Shown in pieces: positions 7,574 to 14,537 of a stretch of DNA of 64,000 nt (positions are counted from its first letter, which is position 1; each line of letters begins with the position of its first letter). Source of the stretch: DASSBQ01 sp040981125 (GTDB lineage: Bacteria > Nitrospirota > Nitrospiria > Nitrospirales > Nitrospiraceae); NCBI GenBank assembly GCA_040981125.1, contig JANRMQ010000011.1, positions 66,234 through 130,233 on the forward strand, written 5' to 3'. A model generated the notes under the pieces. It was not told the origin of the DNA. It made no database searches and was given only the letters and a program-made list of their open reading frames with translations. Position numbers and translations under genes: made by a program.

Positions 7574-8433
7574 GATACCGGGTGATCCAGGAGTACGACC
7601 GTCGCTATCCGATTCGCCTGATGTGCCGCGCCTTGGCGGTATCGCCCGCCGGGTATGATGCCTGGCGCACTCGGCCCGCAAGCGCCCGAGCGGCCACGAA
7701 TCAGACGCTGCTCACCGAACTGCGCCAGCTGCACCACGAGAGTCGCCAGACCTATGGGAGCCCACGGATGTGGCGGGTGCTGATCGAGCGCGGGCGAGTC
7801 GTGGGGCGTCATCGCGTGGCGCGGCTCATGCGGTACGATGGGCTGCGCGCCAAGACCGTCACGAAGTGGCGCGCCACCACTCAATCCCGCCATCCGTTTC
7901 CGGTGGCCACCAATCGGCTGAATCGGCAGTTTGCCGTCGCTGCTCCGAATGAGGTGTGGGCCGGGGATCTCACCTATATCTGGACCATGGAAGGCTGGCT
8001 CTATCTGGCCGTCCTGCTGGATCTCTATTCACGCGCCGTGGTGGGCTGGGCCATGGGGGACCGGCTCACGGGAGAGTTGCCGCAGCAAGCCTTACAGATG
8101 GCGCTGCAGCGACGCCAACCGAACCCCGGTCTCCTCCACCATTCCGATCGCGGGAGTCAGTATGCGGCCATCGCCTACCAACAGGCGCTGACGGCGGCGG
8201 GCATCACCGCCAGCATGTCTCGGAAGGGGAATTGCTGGGACAACGCCTGCGTGGAGAGTTTCTTCGGCACCGTGAAACGGGAACTGATTCATCACCGCCA
8301 GTACCGGACACGGGAAGAGGCCAGGCAGGAGATCTTTGAATACCTCGAAGTGTTCTATAATCGGCAGCGACGTCACTCGACCCTCGGCTATCGGTCCCCG
8401 GCGGAATTTGAAGCGAGGGTGGCAGTTGCATAA
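7570..8433 (+). CDS. IS3-family transposase OrfB (DDE integrase core)
   Basis: This 287-residue protein has an N-terminal HTH_21-like region (residues 1-75, with YGSPRMW) and an rve integrase core. Acidic residues of the DDE triad are visible in NEVWAGDLTYIW (about 126-131), HHSDRGSQY (about 190) and NACVESFFGTVKRE (about 227, the E). The C-terminus RRHSTLGYRSPAEFE is typical. It has no SD of its own and overlaps orfA by ATGA, so it is probably made mainly as a frameshift fusion. The reading frame is intact, so the element may still be active. Confidence 0.92.
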   Translation: MRYRVIQEYDRRYPIRLMCRALAVSPAGYDAWRTRPASARAATNQTLLTELRQLHHESRQTYGSPRMWRVLIERGRVVGRHRVARLMRYDGLRAKTVTKWRATTQSRHPFPVATNRLNRQFAVAAPNEVWAGDLTYIWTMEGWLYLAVLLDLYSRAVVGWAMGDRLTGELPQQALQMALQRRQPNPGLLHHSDRGSQYAAIAYQQALTAAGITASMSRKGNCWDNACVESFFGTVKRELIHHRQYRTREEARQEIFEYLEVFYNRQRRHSTLGYRSPAEFEARVAVA

Positions 8434-8559
8434 CCCGGTGTCCACCAAATCGGGGGAAGATCACTTCTCCGTTTTTAACTACTTCTTAAGATGCTGTACG
8501 CGGATCCATCGATTTTCCACGCGCGATATATCATAGGCAGTCGCCTGAACAGGATGGTA

Positions 8560-8760
8560 AGCGGTACCGGCGACTTGCGATGGGTTGCAGGACGGCATCG
8601 CCGCGGTTGCCTCCGGCAACGGCGAGCACTGTTCGACGGTCCGTTGACGACAGTGACAACGGACCAAGTTGCGCAGCCGAGCGACGATGACGACCTGCAG
8701 GTCTAACCTATCGCCGGAGCAGGAACCGCCGCCATCCTGCGGAAGGTTGCGGCGCGTCTT
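8560..8760 (-). repeat. Dispersed repeat, copy 5 (inverted)
   Basis: Read on the minus strand, this matches copy 1 block by block: GGATGGCGGCGG, AGACCTGCAGG, GGCTGCGCAACTTGGTCC, the hairpin (plus-strand arms 8638-8646 GGTCCGTTG and 8657-8665 CAACGGACC), ACAGTGCTCGCCG and CATCGCAAGTCGCC. It fills most of the 8464-8782 interval between the intact IS and the CBS gene. The remaining bases show no gene. Confidence 0.7.
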
Positions 8761-8782
8761 CACGAAACGATTCGTAACCCTT

Positions 8783-9556
8783 TCAAGAACCCCCGCTTCC
8801 CTCATAGGCGCGAAGCAAGTCCGCGACCGACAACACACCGATGATCGTGCCGTCCTCGGTGACCGGCAGATGTCTGATGCCGCTTTTCTTCATTAGATTG
8901 GCGGCCTCAGTCAAGGCTTCGCTGTCCTCGATCGTGACGACCGCTTTGGTCATGCACATGGTGACCGTCGTCGTATTGGGATCGAGGCCTTTGGCCACGG
9001 CTTTACGGCTGAGGTCGGTGTCGGTGATGATGCCGATATAGCGGGACCCGTCATCCACGAGCAACGAGCCGACCTTCCACTTTTGAAGCAGCCGCCCCGC
9101 CTCCTTAATCGGAGCCTGCCGGTGCACGCTTCTGACATCGGGGGACATATACTCGGCCACTTTCTTGCCGTTGAAACGATCGGCCGGTCTCCTTCCCGTT
9201 TCGATCCCGCGCGACACTCTTCTGAGCGTCAATTGAGCCAGACAGCTCTCCAACACTTGTTTTCGCTGATGCAGGCTTTCCCGCTCCGTATCGTGCGCGC
9301 CGCTTTCCTGTGCCTCCTCCGGGAGAAGGCCGGTTTCCCCCAGCTTGGCGTAGTAATAGGCTTCAATCTCATTCGACATGGCGCCGAACACCTGTCCGAT
9401 CAAGTCTTCGGCCTCGTCGTCGAACTGTTCTAGCGATCCGGCGGGTCGTTTTCTGGCCAGCAAAGCCGGGAAAGCCGCGATTTTCTGACGGAACTGTTCA
9501 ATATGGCGGTCGAGCATGAGTCCGCGCGCCATGGTCATTTTTGCTTTCTTCGGCAT
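8783..9556 (-). CDS. Tandem CBS-domain protein
   Basis: This 257-residue protein has a helical N-terminal part of about 125 residues and two CBS domains (about 133-190 and 200-252). The first is AEYMSPDVRSVHRQAPIKEA to GIITDTDLSRKAV; the second is CMTKAVVTIEDSEALTEA to GVLSVADLL. CBS pairs bind adenosine nucleotides and act as energy sensors. No catalytic domain is attached, so a partner is expected. It lies 115 bases after nirA on the same strand and may be the last gene of that operon, or have its own promoter in the gap. Its function is not known. Confidence 0.8.
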   Translation of the reverse strand: MPKKAKMTMARGLMLDRHIEQFRQKIAAFPALLARKRPAGSLEQFDDEAEDLIGQVFGAMSNEIEAYYYAKLGETGLLPEEAQESGAHDTERESLHQRKQVLESCLAQLTLRRVSRGIETGRRPADRFNGKKVAEYMSPDVRSVHRQAPIKEAGRLLQKWKVGSLLVDDGSRYIGIITDTDLSRKAVAKGLDPNTTTVTMCMTKAVVTIEDSEALTEAANLMKKSGIRHLPVTEDGTIIGVLSVADLLRAYEGSGGS

Positions 9557-9671
9557 GAGCCCTCCCTATGAAGTTCGAGGCAGAGAATAGCGCAACCCGC
9601 CGAGTGGCTCAATAGCCCAACTCTTTGAATCGAGGGTCCCAGATCGGCCTCCGGCTGATCGTCGGCTGATT

Positions 9672-11255
9672 CTATCCGGCCAGCCGCTCGGCTTCGGTAG
9701 TTCCCATGGCCTTGCGAGCCGAGCCTTGAGCGGACTTTCTTCCATCTCCGCCACGCACCCGATGCATCTTCTCCCGTGTGTGGTACGGGACCAACCCCTC
9801 GAGGACGGCCGGCAGTTTGTCGCACGGCACATCCTCCATGATCTTGAGGGCCGGCTTCGGGTCGATGCCCGATCTTCCCCCCACGAAGATATCCACGGCA
9901 TCCACCACCTTGCCGTCCACCTTGCACTTCTTTCCTAGCAGACCGACATCCGCCACCAAATGGTTGCCGCAGCCGGCCGGACAGCCGGACCAATGCATGG
10001 TGATCGGCTTGATATTGGAACCGAGTTTCTTTTCCAAGATGTTGGCTGTCTCCACCGCCCGGCTTTTCGTCTCGATCACCGCCAGATTGCAATAGTCGTT
10101 GCCTACGCAACTGACCAAGCCCTTATACAGCGGCGACGGATTATACGAAAATTGCTGCACCAGGCGTTCTTGTGCCAGGTCGCCGACTTTCCGATCACCG
10201 ATATTCGTGATGATGATGCTTTGACTGGACGACAGGCGCATTTCGCCCGACCCATATCGTTCCGCCAACGCGCAGATACCCTGCAAGTCCGTCGCGGTGA
10301 TCCGTCCTACCGGGATCTTCAGACCGGCATAATTCATCCCCCGTTGCCGTTGGCGGAAGATGCCGACATGGTCTTTTTCCGCGTTTTTCCGCGCATCCGT
10401 CCCGGCGGGAGACAGCGTGCGTCCCATCAGGCGCTCGATTTCCTGCCTGAACCGTTCGGTCCCCCACTCGTCGAGTAAAAAGGCCAGGCGCGCTTGGGTG
10501 CGATTCTCGCGCGGCCCATGGTCGCGGTAGATGCGAATGACGGCGCGGCAGACGTCAAAGGCTTCGGCCGGATTGACGAATATATTGAGCGGGCTCGCGA
10601 TGCGATAGCCTCCGGACCCGAGCTTGCCGCCGGCGAGAATATTGAAACCAAAACACTTGTCATGGCCGATATCGTGATAGGCCGGCACAAGCGCCAGATC
10701 CTGCGTTTCCGCGTGCAGGCAGTTATCGGGACATCCGGTGACCGCGATATTCACTTTCCGCGGCAAATTGGTGTACTCGCGGTTGTTAAGAATCTCGTCG
10801 TCGATCACCCGCGCAATCGGCGTCGCATCGCACAACTCGTCCGGGCTGAGCCCGGCAACTGCGCAGGTCATGATGTTCCGGACATTGTCCATGCCGGTTT
10901 GAAGCGAGGTCAGCCCCACCTCTTCCAGCTTGTTGAAAATAACCGGGACATGCTCGATCGTGACGTGCCGGAGTTGAATCTGTTGGCGGGTCGTCACATC
11001 CAGCAGGCCGTTGCCATAGGAGGCCGCAATGCCGGCCAGCGCGCGCAACTGATACGAATTGGTTTTGCCGCCTGGAATGCGGACCCGAATCATGAAATGG
11101 CCCGGCGTCGGATTCCGCAGAAACAGGCCGTACCACTTCAGACGCTGGACATCGGATTCAGGGATAGACTGCCATCCCGTTCGCGCATACTCCGCGATGA
11201 GTTCCTTGACATCCAACCCGTCTCGTTCCTGTTTCAGCAGTTCGATCTTATTCAT
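9672..11255 (-). CDS. nirA: Ferredoxin-type siroheme nitrite reductase, assimilatory
   Basis: This 527-residue cytoplasmic enzyme should reduce nitrite to ammonium with six electrons from ferredoxin. It shows both halves of the duplicated nitrite/sulfite reductase fold (N-terminal ferredoxin-like half with PGHFMIRVRIPGG; C-terminal half from about residue 300). The four 4Fe-4S/siroheme cysteines are at 383 and 389 (CVGNDYC) and 425 and 429 (CPAGC). The start overlaps the stop of orf66 as ATGA, and orf66 in turn overlaps amt the same way, so three genes are coupled. Sulfite reductase is the alternative reading; the nirC and amt neighbours favour nitrite. Confidence 0.9.
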   Translation of the reverse strand: MNKIELLKQERDGLDVKELIAEYARTGWQSIPESDVQRLKWYGLFLRNPTPGHFMIRVRIPGGKTNSYQLRALAGIAASYGNGLLDVTTRQQIQLRHVTIEHVPVIFNKLEEVGLTSLQTGMDNVRNIMTCAVAGLSPDELCDATPIARVIDDEILNNREYTNLPRKVNIAVTGCPDNCLHAETQDLALVPAYHDIGHDKCFGFNILAGGKLGSGGYRIASPLNIFVNPAEAFDVCRAVIRIYRDHGPRENRTQARLAFLLDEWGTERFRQEIERLMGRTLSPAGTDARKNAEKDHVGIFRQRQRGMNYAGLKIPVGRITATDLQGICALAERYGSGEMRLSSSQSIIITNIGDRKVGDLAQERLVQQFSYNPSPLYKGLVSCVGNDYCNLAVIETKSRAVETANILEKKLGSNIKPITMHWSGCPAGCGNHLVADVGLLGKKCKVDGKVVDAVDIFVGGRSGIDPKPALKIMEDVPCDKLPAVLEGLVPYHTREKMHRVRGGDGRKSAQGSARKAMGTTEAERLAG

Positions 11256-11452
11256 GCAGCCACACTCCTGGATACGTGATAGTCCATGCCGACCTTCCGC
11301 AACACGACATCCCCCGTCCGACTCAGATGGTCCACCGCGAGCAACAACTGCGAGGCTGACAATCCGGATAGGGTGACCAGATCCTCAAACGTATGAGGCA
11401 CAGGGGCATCATGCAATACGTCGAGCAACTCGATCTCATCTTGTGTTTTCAT
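11252..11452 (-). CDS. Small winged-helix-like protein between amt and nirA
   Basis: This 66-residue protein resembles a winged helix: after a short helix, FEDLVTLSGLSASQLLLAVDHLSRTGDVV reads as helix-turn-helix and the rest as a beta wing. ATGA overlaps with both neighbours (11449-11452 and 11252-11255) show tight translational coupling, which argues that it is a real gene. A role as a small regulator or reductase assembly partner is inference. There is no signal peptide or cysteine pair. Confidence 0.68.
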   Translation of the reverse strand: MKTQDEIELLDVLHDAPVPHTFEDLVTLSGLSASQLLLAVDHLSRTGDVVLRKVGMDYHVSRSVAA

Positions 11453-12777
11453 GAGTAAGCCCTTTCATTGTGTTGAGTAATATCCAAACCCTGTCTTTCA
11501 TGCTCCTGAGAGACACGCAGGCCCACGATGCGATCGATCGCTTTCAGAATGATGAATGTGCCTGCGCAGGAGAACAGTCCCACGGTGATTACTGTCAGAA
11601 GCTGTACGCCGACCAAGCCAGGATTGCCGGATAACAAGCCGTCGGCTCCATTCGGGTTGATCGCCTTCGAAGCGAACAACCCGGTGGCCAGGACGCCGAA
11701 TATGCCGCCGACCCCGTGAATCCCGACAACATCCAGCGAATCGTCGTATCCGAACCGACTCTTCCAATTGATGGCCATATAGGAAAGGCTTCCCGCCGCG
11801 AACCCGATCAGAAGCGCCGCCCCATACCCCACGTATCCCGCGCTCGGCGTGACGGTCGCGAGCCCCGCCACCGCGCCGCTGGCGACGCCGAGCACAGTCG
11901 GCGCGCCTCGGTGCCACCATTCGACCGCGGTCCAGGTCAACGCGCCTGCAGCCGCGGCCGTATGGGTCGCGAGGAATGCAACGACCGCGATGTCATTAGC
12001 CCCCAAGGCGCTGCCGGCATTGAATCCGAACCAGCCGAACCAGAGGAGTCCCGTTCCCAACAGCGTCATGGGCAGATTGTGCGGCGCGAGATAGTCCGAT
12101 CCGTACCCTTGCCTTGCGCCCAGTACCAATGCACAGACCAACGCGCTCAACCCTGACGTGATGTGCACAACCGCGCCGCCCGCGAAATCCAGCGCCCCCA
12201 ATTGATTGAGCCAGCCGCCTCCCCACAACCAATGCGCCACGGGCGTATACACCAGGAGCGACCAGCACCCCGCGAACAAGATCATGGCGCTGAATTTCAT
12301 TCGCTCGGCAAACGCTCCGGTAATAAGCGCCGGCGTAATGGCGGCAAACATCATCTGAAAGAGCATGAACAGTTGATGCGGGATCGTGGGGCCGTACAGG
12401 GCATGAGGCGCCAGACCGACGTTCCGAAGGCCGATCCACTCGAATCCGCCGATCAATCCTTTCTTATCGGGACCAAACGACAAACTATAGCCCACGAACA
12501 GCCACAGGAGACTCACCAGGCAAAGAATGATGAAGCTTTGCATGATGGTTCCCAGCACATTCTTACTGCGGACCAGTCCGCCGTAGAACAGCGCCAAGCC
12601 GGGCACCGTCATCGCCAGCACCAGCGCCGACGCCATCAGCATCCAGGACGTGTCGGCCGCGCTCACTCGCCCGACCGAGACAGTTTCCTCCCCGCCCGCC
12701 GCCCAAGACAGCGCCGGGACCATGACACCCAGAATGACGACCCAAAACCAATCCGTTCGCCGGAGCCACAATCTCAT
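11449..12777 (-). CDS. amt: Ammonium transporter, Amt family
   Basis: This is a 442-residue inner-membrane protein with an N-terminal signal-like segment ending around SWAAG and eleven expected membrane helices. The twin pore histidines lie in GGAVVHITSG and GIHGVGGIFG, and FYGGLVRSKNVL is the family motif of the first helices. I start at 12777, which has the SD GAAGGAGAA just upstream; a longer frame reaching 12897 has no such site. It is the second Amt in the window (the other is at 19590-20924). In this operon it would recapture ammonium lost during nitrite and cyanate assimilation. The two-attenuator leader before nirC probably controls it. Confidence 0.93.
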   Translation of the reverse strand: MRLWLRRTDWFWVVILGVMVPALSWAAGGEETVSVGRVSAADTSWMLMASALVLAMTVPGLALFYGGLVRSKNVLGTIMQSFIILCLVSLLWLFVGYSLSFGPDKKGLIGGFEWIGLRNVGLAPHALYGPTIPHQLFMLFQMMFAAITPALITGAFAERMKFSAMILFAGCWSLLVYTPVAHWLWGGGWLNQLGALDFAGGAVVHITSGLSALVCALVLGARQGYGSDYLAPHNLPMTLLGTGLLWFGWFGFNAGSALGANDIAVVAFLATHTAAAAGALTWTAVEWWHRGAPTVLGVASGAVAGLATVTPSAGYVGYGAALLIGFAAGSLSYMAINWKSRFGYDDSLDVVGIHGVGGIFGVLATGLFASKAINPNGADGLLSGNPGLVGVQLLTVITVGLFSCAGTFIILKAIDRIVGLRVSQEHERQGLDITQHNERAYS

Positions 12778-12877
12778 GCATTCTCCTTCTTCCTGACCAT
12801 CGTTGCGTCCCAAACCCTCATTGCCTGCCCATTCATCGTCCTCAAAGAATCGGCCTCGTGCGCGAGTGTGGTTCGGA

Positions 12878-13318
12878 TCAAAACGTCTTGTACTCAAGCC
12901 ACTTGCCGTTCAGCGTAATTTTGCAGCGAGCTTCGCCTTGACTGCCGGTCACCTTCTCCATGTCCAAGGTAAAATCGATCGCGCTCATGATACCGTCGCC
13001 GAACATCTCGTTCGCCATTTCTCGCAATGAATCGCCATACACGCCGACGATTTCGAGCAGCCGGTACTTGAACGGATCCGTCATATTGGGGAGGTCCGTA
13101 CGCACCGGGAACCGGCTGAGCGATTGAACGATCTCCTTCTCCAGCCCCAGGAGGGTTCCGATTCTCGCGGCCTCATCCGGCGAGAACCGGTGATTGCCGT
13201 TCAGGGCCGCCGCGACGAAGGTCGGATTCTTCCCGACCGCTTTCGCGATATCGGCAATCGTCAGTTTTTTTTCGAGCCGGGCGGCCCGAATCGTCTTTCG
13301 AATCATTTCCTTGTCCAT
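12878..13318 (-). CDS. cynS: Cyanate hydratase (cyanase)
   Basis: Cyanase converts cyanate and bicarbonate to carbamate and CO2; carbamate then yields ammonia and CO2. At 146 residues the protein has the usual length: an N-terminal helical domain like a phage-repressor fold (residues 1-75) and the C-terminal catalytic part. The catalytic set is R86, E89 and S112, spaced 3 and 23 as in the characterised enzyme. The start at 13318 has the SD GGAGAGGAGGAGA. The frame continues upstream as an artefact over the end of nirC. The gene lies between nirC and amt, giving a route from cyanate to ammonium for assimilation. Confidence 0.95.
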   Translation of the reverse strand: MDKEMIRKTIRAARLEKKLTIADIAKAVGKNPTFVAAALNGNHRFSPDEAARIGTLLGLEKEIVQSLSRFPVRTDLPNMTDPFKYRLLEIVGVYGDSLREMANEMFGDGIMSAIDFTLDMEKVTGSQGEARCKITLNGKWLEYKTF

Positions 13319-13362
13319 CCTGTCTCCTCCTCTCCTGTTATTCGACCATTCGTTCTTCCCTG

Positions 13363-14208
13363 TCATGAACCGGCGACCGGCGTGATCATCGACGGCGGAA
13401 CCGCCGATAATTCCGGCGCCTTCACCTCTTTCCCTGTGACGGTAAATGGACTGGCCAGCCAGTAGAAGGCGCCGACGAAGACCCCGCCGCCCACCATGTT
13501 TCCGAGGACGACGAAGAATTGGTTGTACGCAAAACCGCCCCAATTGACGGCTTCCCCATGAGGCAGCAGCAGAGCCATACCGAGGAGCGATTGATTCGCA
13601 ATGCTGTGTTCGAATCCGATGCCGATAAAGGCGAACAGGCACCAAAAGATCAGCACGAGCTTGGCCGTGTCGTTCGCCGTGCGGCCGGCGGTCCAGATCG
13701 CCAGGCAGATCAGCCAGTTGCAGAGAATGCCTCGGAGAAACAACTCCCATGCGGGTAAGGCCATTTTGACCGCCGCCACCTTCTCGATGAGATCGGCCGT
13801 CGGTCCCTTGGAGAAGACGCCCGATTGAATCACGAGCCATGCGAGGCCGAGCGAACCGATCAGATTGCCGAACCATGACCAGACATTGAGTTGGGCCGCT
13901 TGTTTCCATGTCACGCTGCGGCTGAAGCCGCCGATGGCGCCGACGAGATTATTACCGGTAAACAATTCCGACCCGGCAAAAACCACGAGACTCAGCGCGA
14001 TCCCGAAGGAAACACCCATGATTGATTTGACAAACGGCGAGCCGGACGCGGCCAATGGACCGCCCAAAGCAAAAATCAGCGCGATCCCAAATCCCAGATA
14101 GGCTCCGGCCAACAAGGACAGGAGCACATACCCTCCCAGCGATTGCTGAAGGTAAGCCGACTTTTTTACCGCCAAGGCTGAGATTCGTTCATGGTCAGAC
14201 GCATACAT
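13363..14208 (-). CDS. nirC: Formate/nitrite transporter family channel, probably nitrite uptake
   Basis: This 281-residue membrane protein has six hydrophobic segments and the FNT pattern, including GGPLAASGSPFVKSIMG, GSELFTGNN and GFEHSIANQ motifs. FNT channels carry formate, nitrite or hydrosulfide. With nirA five genes downstream, import of nitrite (or cyanate) for assimilation is the best inference. The SD GGAGGAGGG precedes the ATG at 14208. It is the first gene after a double attenuator leader (14264-14460), so its expression and that of the whole operon is probably set by antitermination. The symbol follows function by context; focA-like is the alternative. Confidence 0.87.
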   Translation of the reverse strand: MYASDHERISALAVKKSAYLQQSLGGYVLLSLLAGAYLGFGIALIFALGGPLAASGSPFVKSIMGVSFGIALSLVVFAGSELFTGNNLVGAIGGFSRSVTWKQAAQLNVWSWFGNLIGSLGLAWLVIQSGVFSKGPTADLIEKVAAVKMALPAWELFLRGILCNWLICLAIWTAGRTANDTAKLVLIFWCLFAFIGIGFEHSIANQSLLGMALLLPHGEAVNWGGFAYNQFFVVLGNMVGGGVFVGAFYWLASPFTVTGKEVKAPELSAVPPSMITPVAGS

Positions 14209-14263
14209 GATCGTCCCTCCTCCGATGGAATCTCGAAAACGTCATCTCCTCCGGTCCTTCCCC

Positions 14264-14301
14264 AAAAAAAAGCGCCCTCGCCCTGATACGGGAGAGGACG
14301 C
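14264..14301 (-). terminator. Second intrinsic terminator of the nirC leader
   Basis: The stem GCGUCCUCUCCC pairs with GGGCGAGGGCGC (one mismatch) around a six-base loop and is followed by eight U. Its 5' arm overlaps hairpin P2'. It lies 56 bases before the nirC start. Confidence 0.8.
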
Positions 14302-14371
14302 CATCGTCCTGAGTGCGAGCCTCCAGGGAGACCCGCTGCGAGACGTCGTCGTCTCGACTCGGCACATGCAC

Positions 14372-14413
14372 AAAAAAAAGCGTCCGCCATTCTCGTTGTA
14401 GAATGACGGACGC
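14372..14413 (-). terminator. First intrinsic terminator of the nirC leader
   Basis: A 14-bp stem (GCGUCCGUCAUUCU with AGAAUGGCGGACGC) with loop ACAACG is followed by eight U. The 5' arm begins inside hairpin P2, so the two structures exclude each other. Transcripts reading through from glnA would also meet it. Confidence 0.85.
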
Positions 14414-14483
14414 CCTTGTCCGTTTACCAACCGGTTGAGCCTGACTCAGGCGCCATTGCCGTAAGCCCTGCTCGTGGATAGAA

Positions 14484-14513
14484 CCTATACCATCCGATCC
14501 TAGAAACCGTCAA
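14484..14513 (-). promoter_or_regulatory. Sigma70-like promoter of the nirC operon
   Basis: TTGACG (14513-14508) and TATAGG (14489-14484) are 18 bases apart and lie just after the glnA stop. The start of transcription would fall about 15 bases before hairpin P1. The three other nitrogen leaders have the same promoter-to-hairpin layout. Confidence 0.6.
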
Positions 14514-14537
14514 GCACTGGCTTGAAATACGGTTCTA

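Larger units (their letters stand above)
7214..8463 (+). mobile_element. Intact IS3-family insertion sequence, 1250 bp
   Basis: The ends are imperfect inverted repeats: TGACCCTCCCCCGATTTT at 7214 and, on the other strand, TGATCTTCCCCCGATTTG ending at 8463. A three-base direct repeat CTT (7211-7213 and 8464-8466) flanks the element, as expected for IS3-family target duplication. It encodes orfA and orfB with an overlap and a slippery site. A broken relative lies at 2151-3076, so the Z1 cassette is bracketed by two related copies in opposite orientation. Confidence 0.92.
14264..14460 (-). promoter_or_regulatory. Nitrogen leader RNA with two ANTAR-type attenuators before nirC
   Basis: On the minus strand the leader holds, in order: hairpin P1 (14460-14449, 3-bp stem, loop AAUGGC), hairpin P2 (14422-14407, stem CGGAC/GUCCG, loop AAGGGC), a terminator sharing the P2 3' arm (14413-14372), hairpin P1' (14356-14339, 6-bp stem, loop GACGAC), hairpin P2' (14310-14295, stem AGGAC/GUCCU, loop GAUGGC) and a second terminator (14301-14264). 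P1 and P2 fit the known ANTAR-target rule of a six-base loop with A1 and G4. P1' and P2' keep G4 but have G at position 1. Forming P2 would break the terminator stem, which is the antitermination logic. Confidence 0.75.

Noticed and set aside
3497..8463. Composite transposon made by the two IS copies
   Set aside because: The left copy lacks one end and a working transposase and is visibly diverged, so joint movement is unlikely now.
8783..9556. Inosine-5'-phosphate dehydrogenase or a transporter subunit with CBS domains
   Set aside because: No catalytic barrel and no membrane segments are present; only a helical N-terminus and two CBS motifs.
9672..11255. Sulfite reductase for cysteine synthesis
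   Set aside because: The siroheme signature fits both, but coupling with amt and a nitrite-type channel makes assimilatory nitrite reduction more likely.
12878..13909. A 343-codon frame that includes cyanase
   Set aside because: Only the last 146 codons are cyanase; the first part is an out-of-frame reading of nirC. A strong SD marks the start at 13318.
14264..14460. glnA-type glutamine riboswitch, or simple terminators of the upstream genes
   Set aside because: The hairpins do not form the glutamine aptamer, and a promoter lies between each upstream gene and its terminator, so they are leaders.
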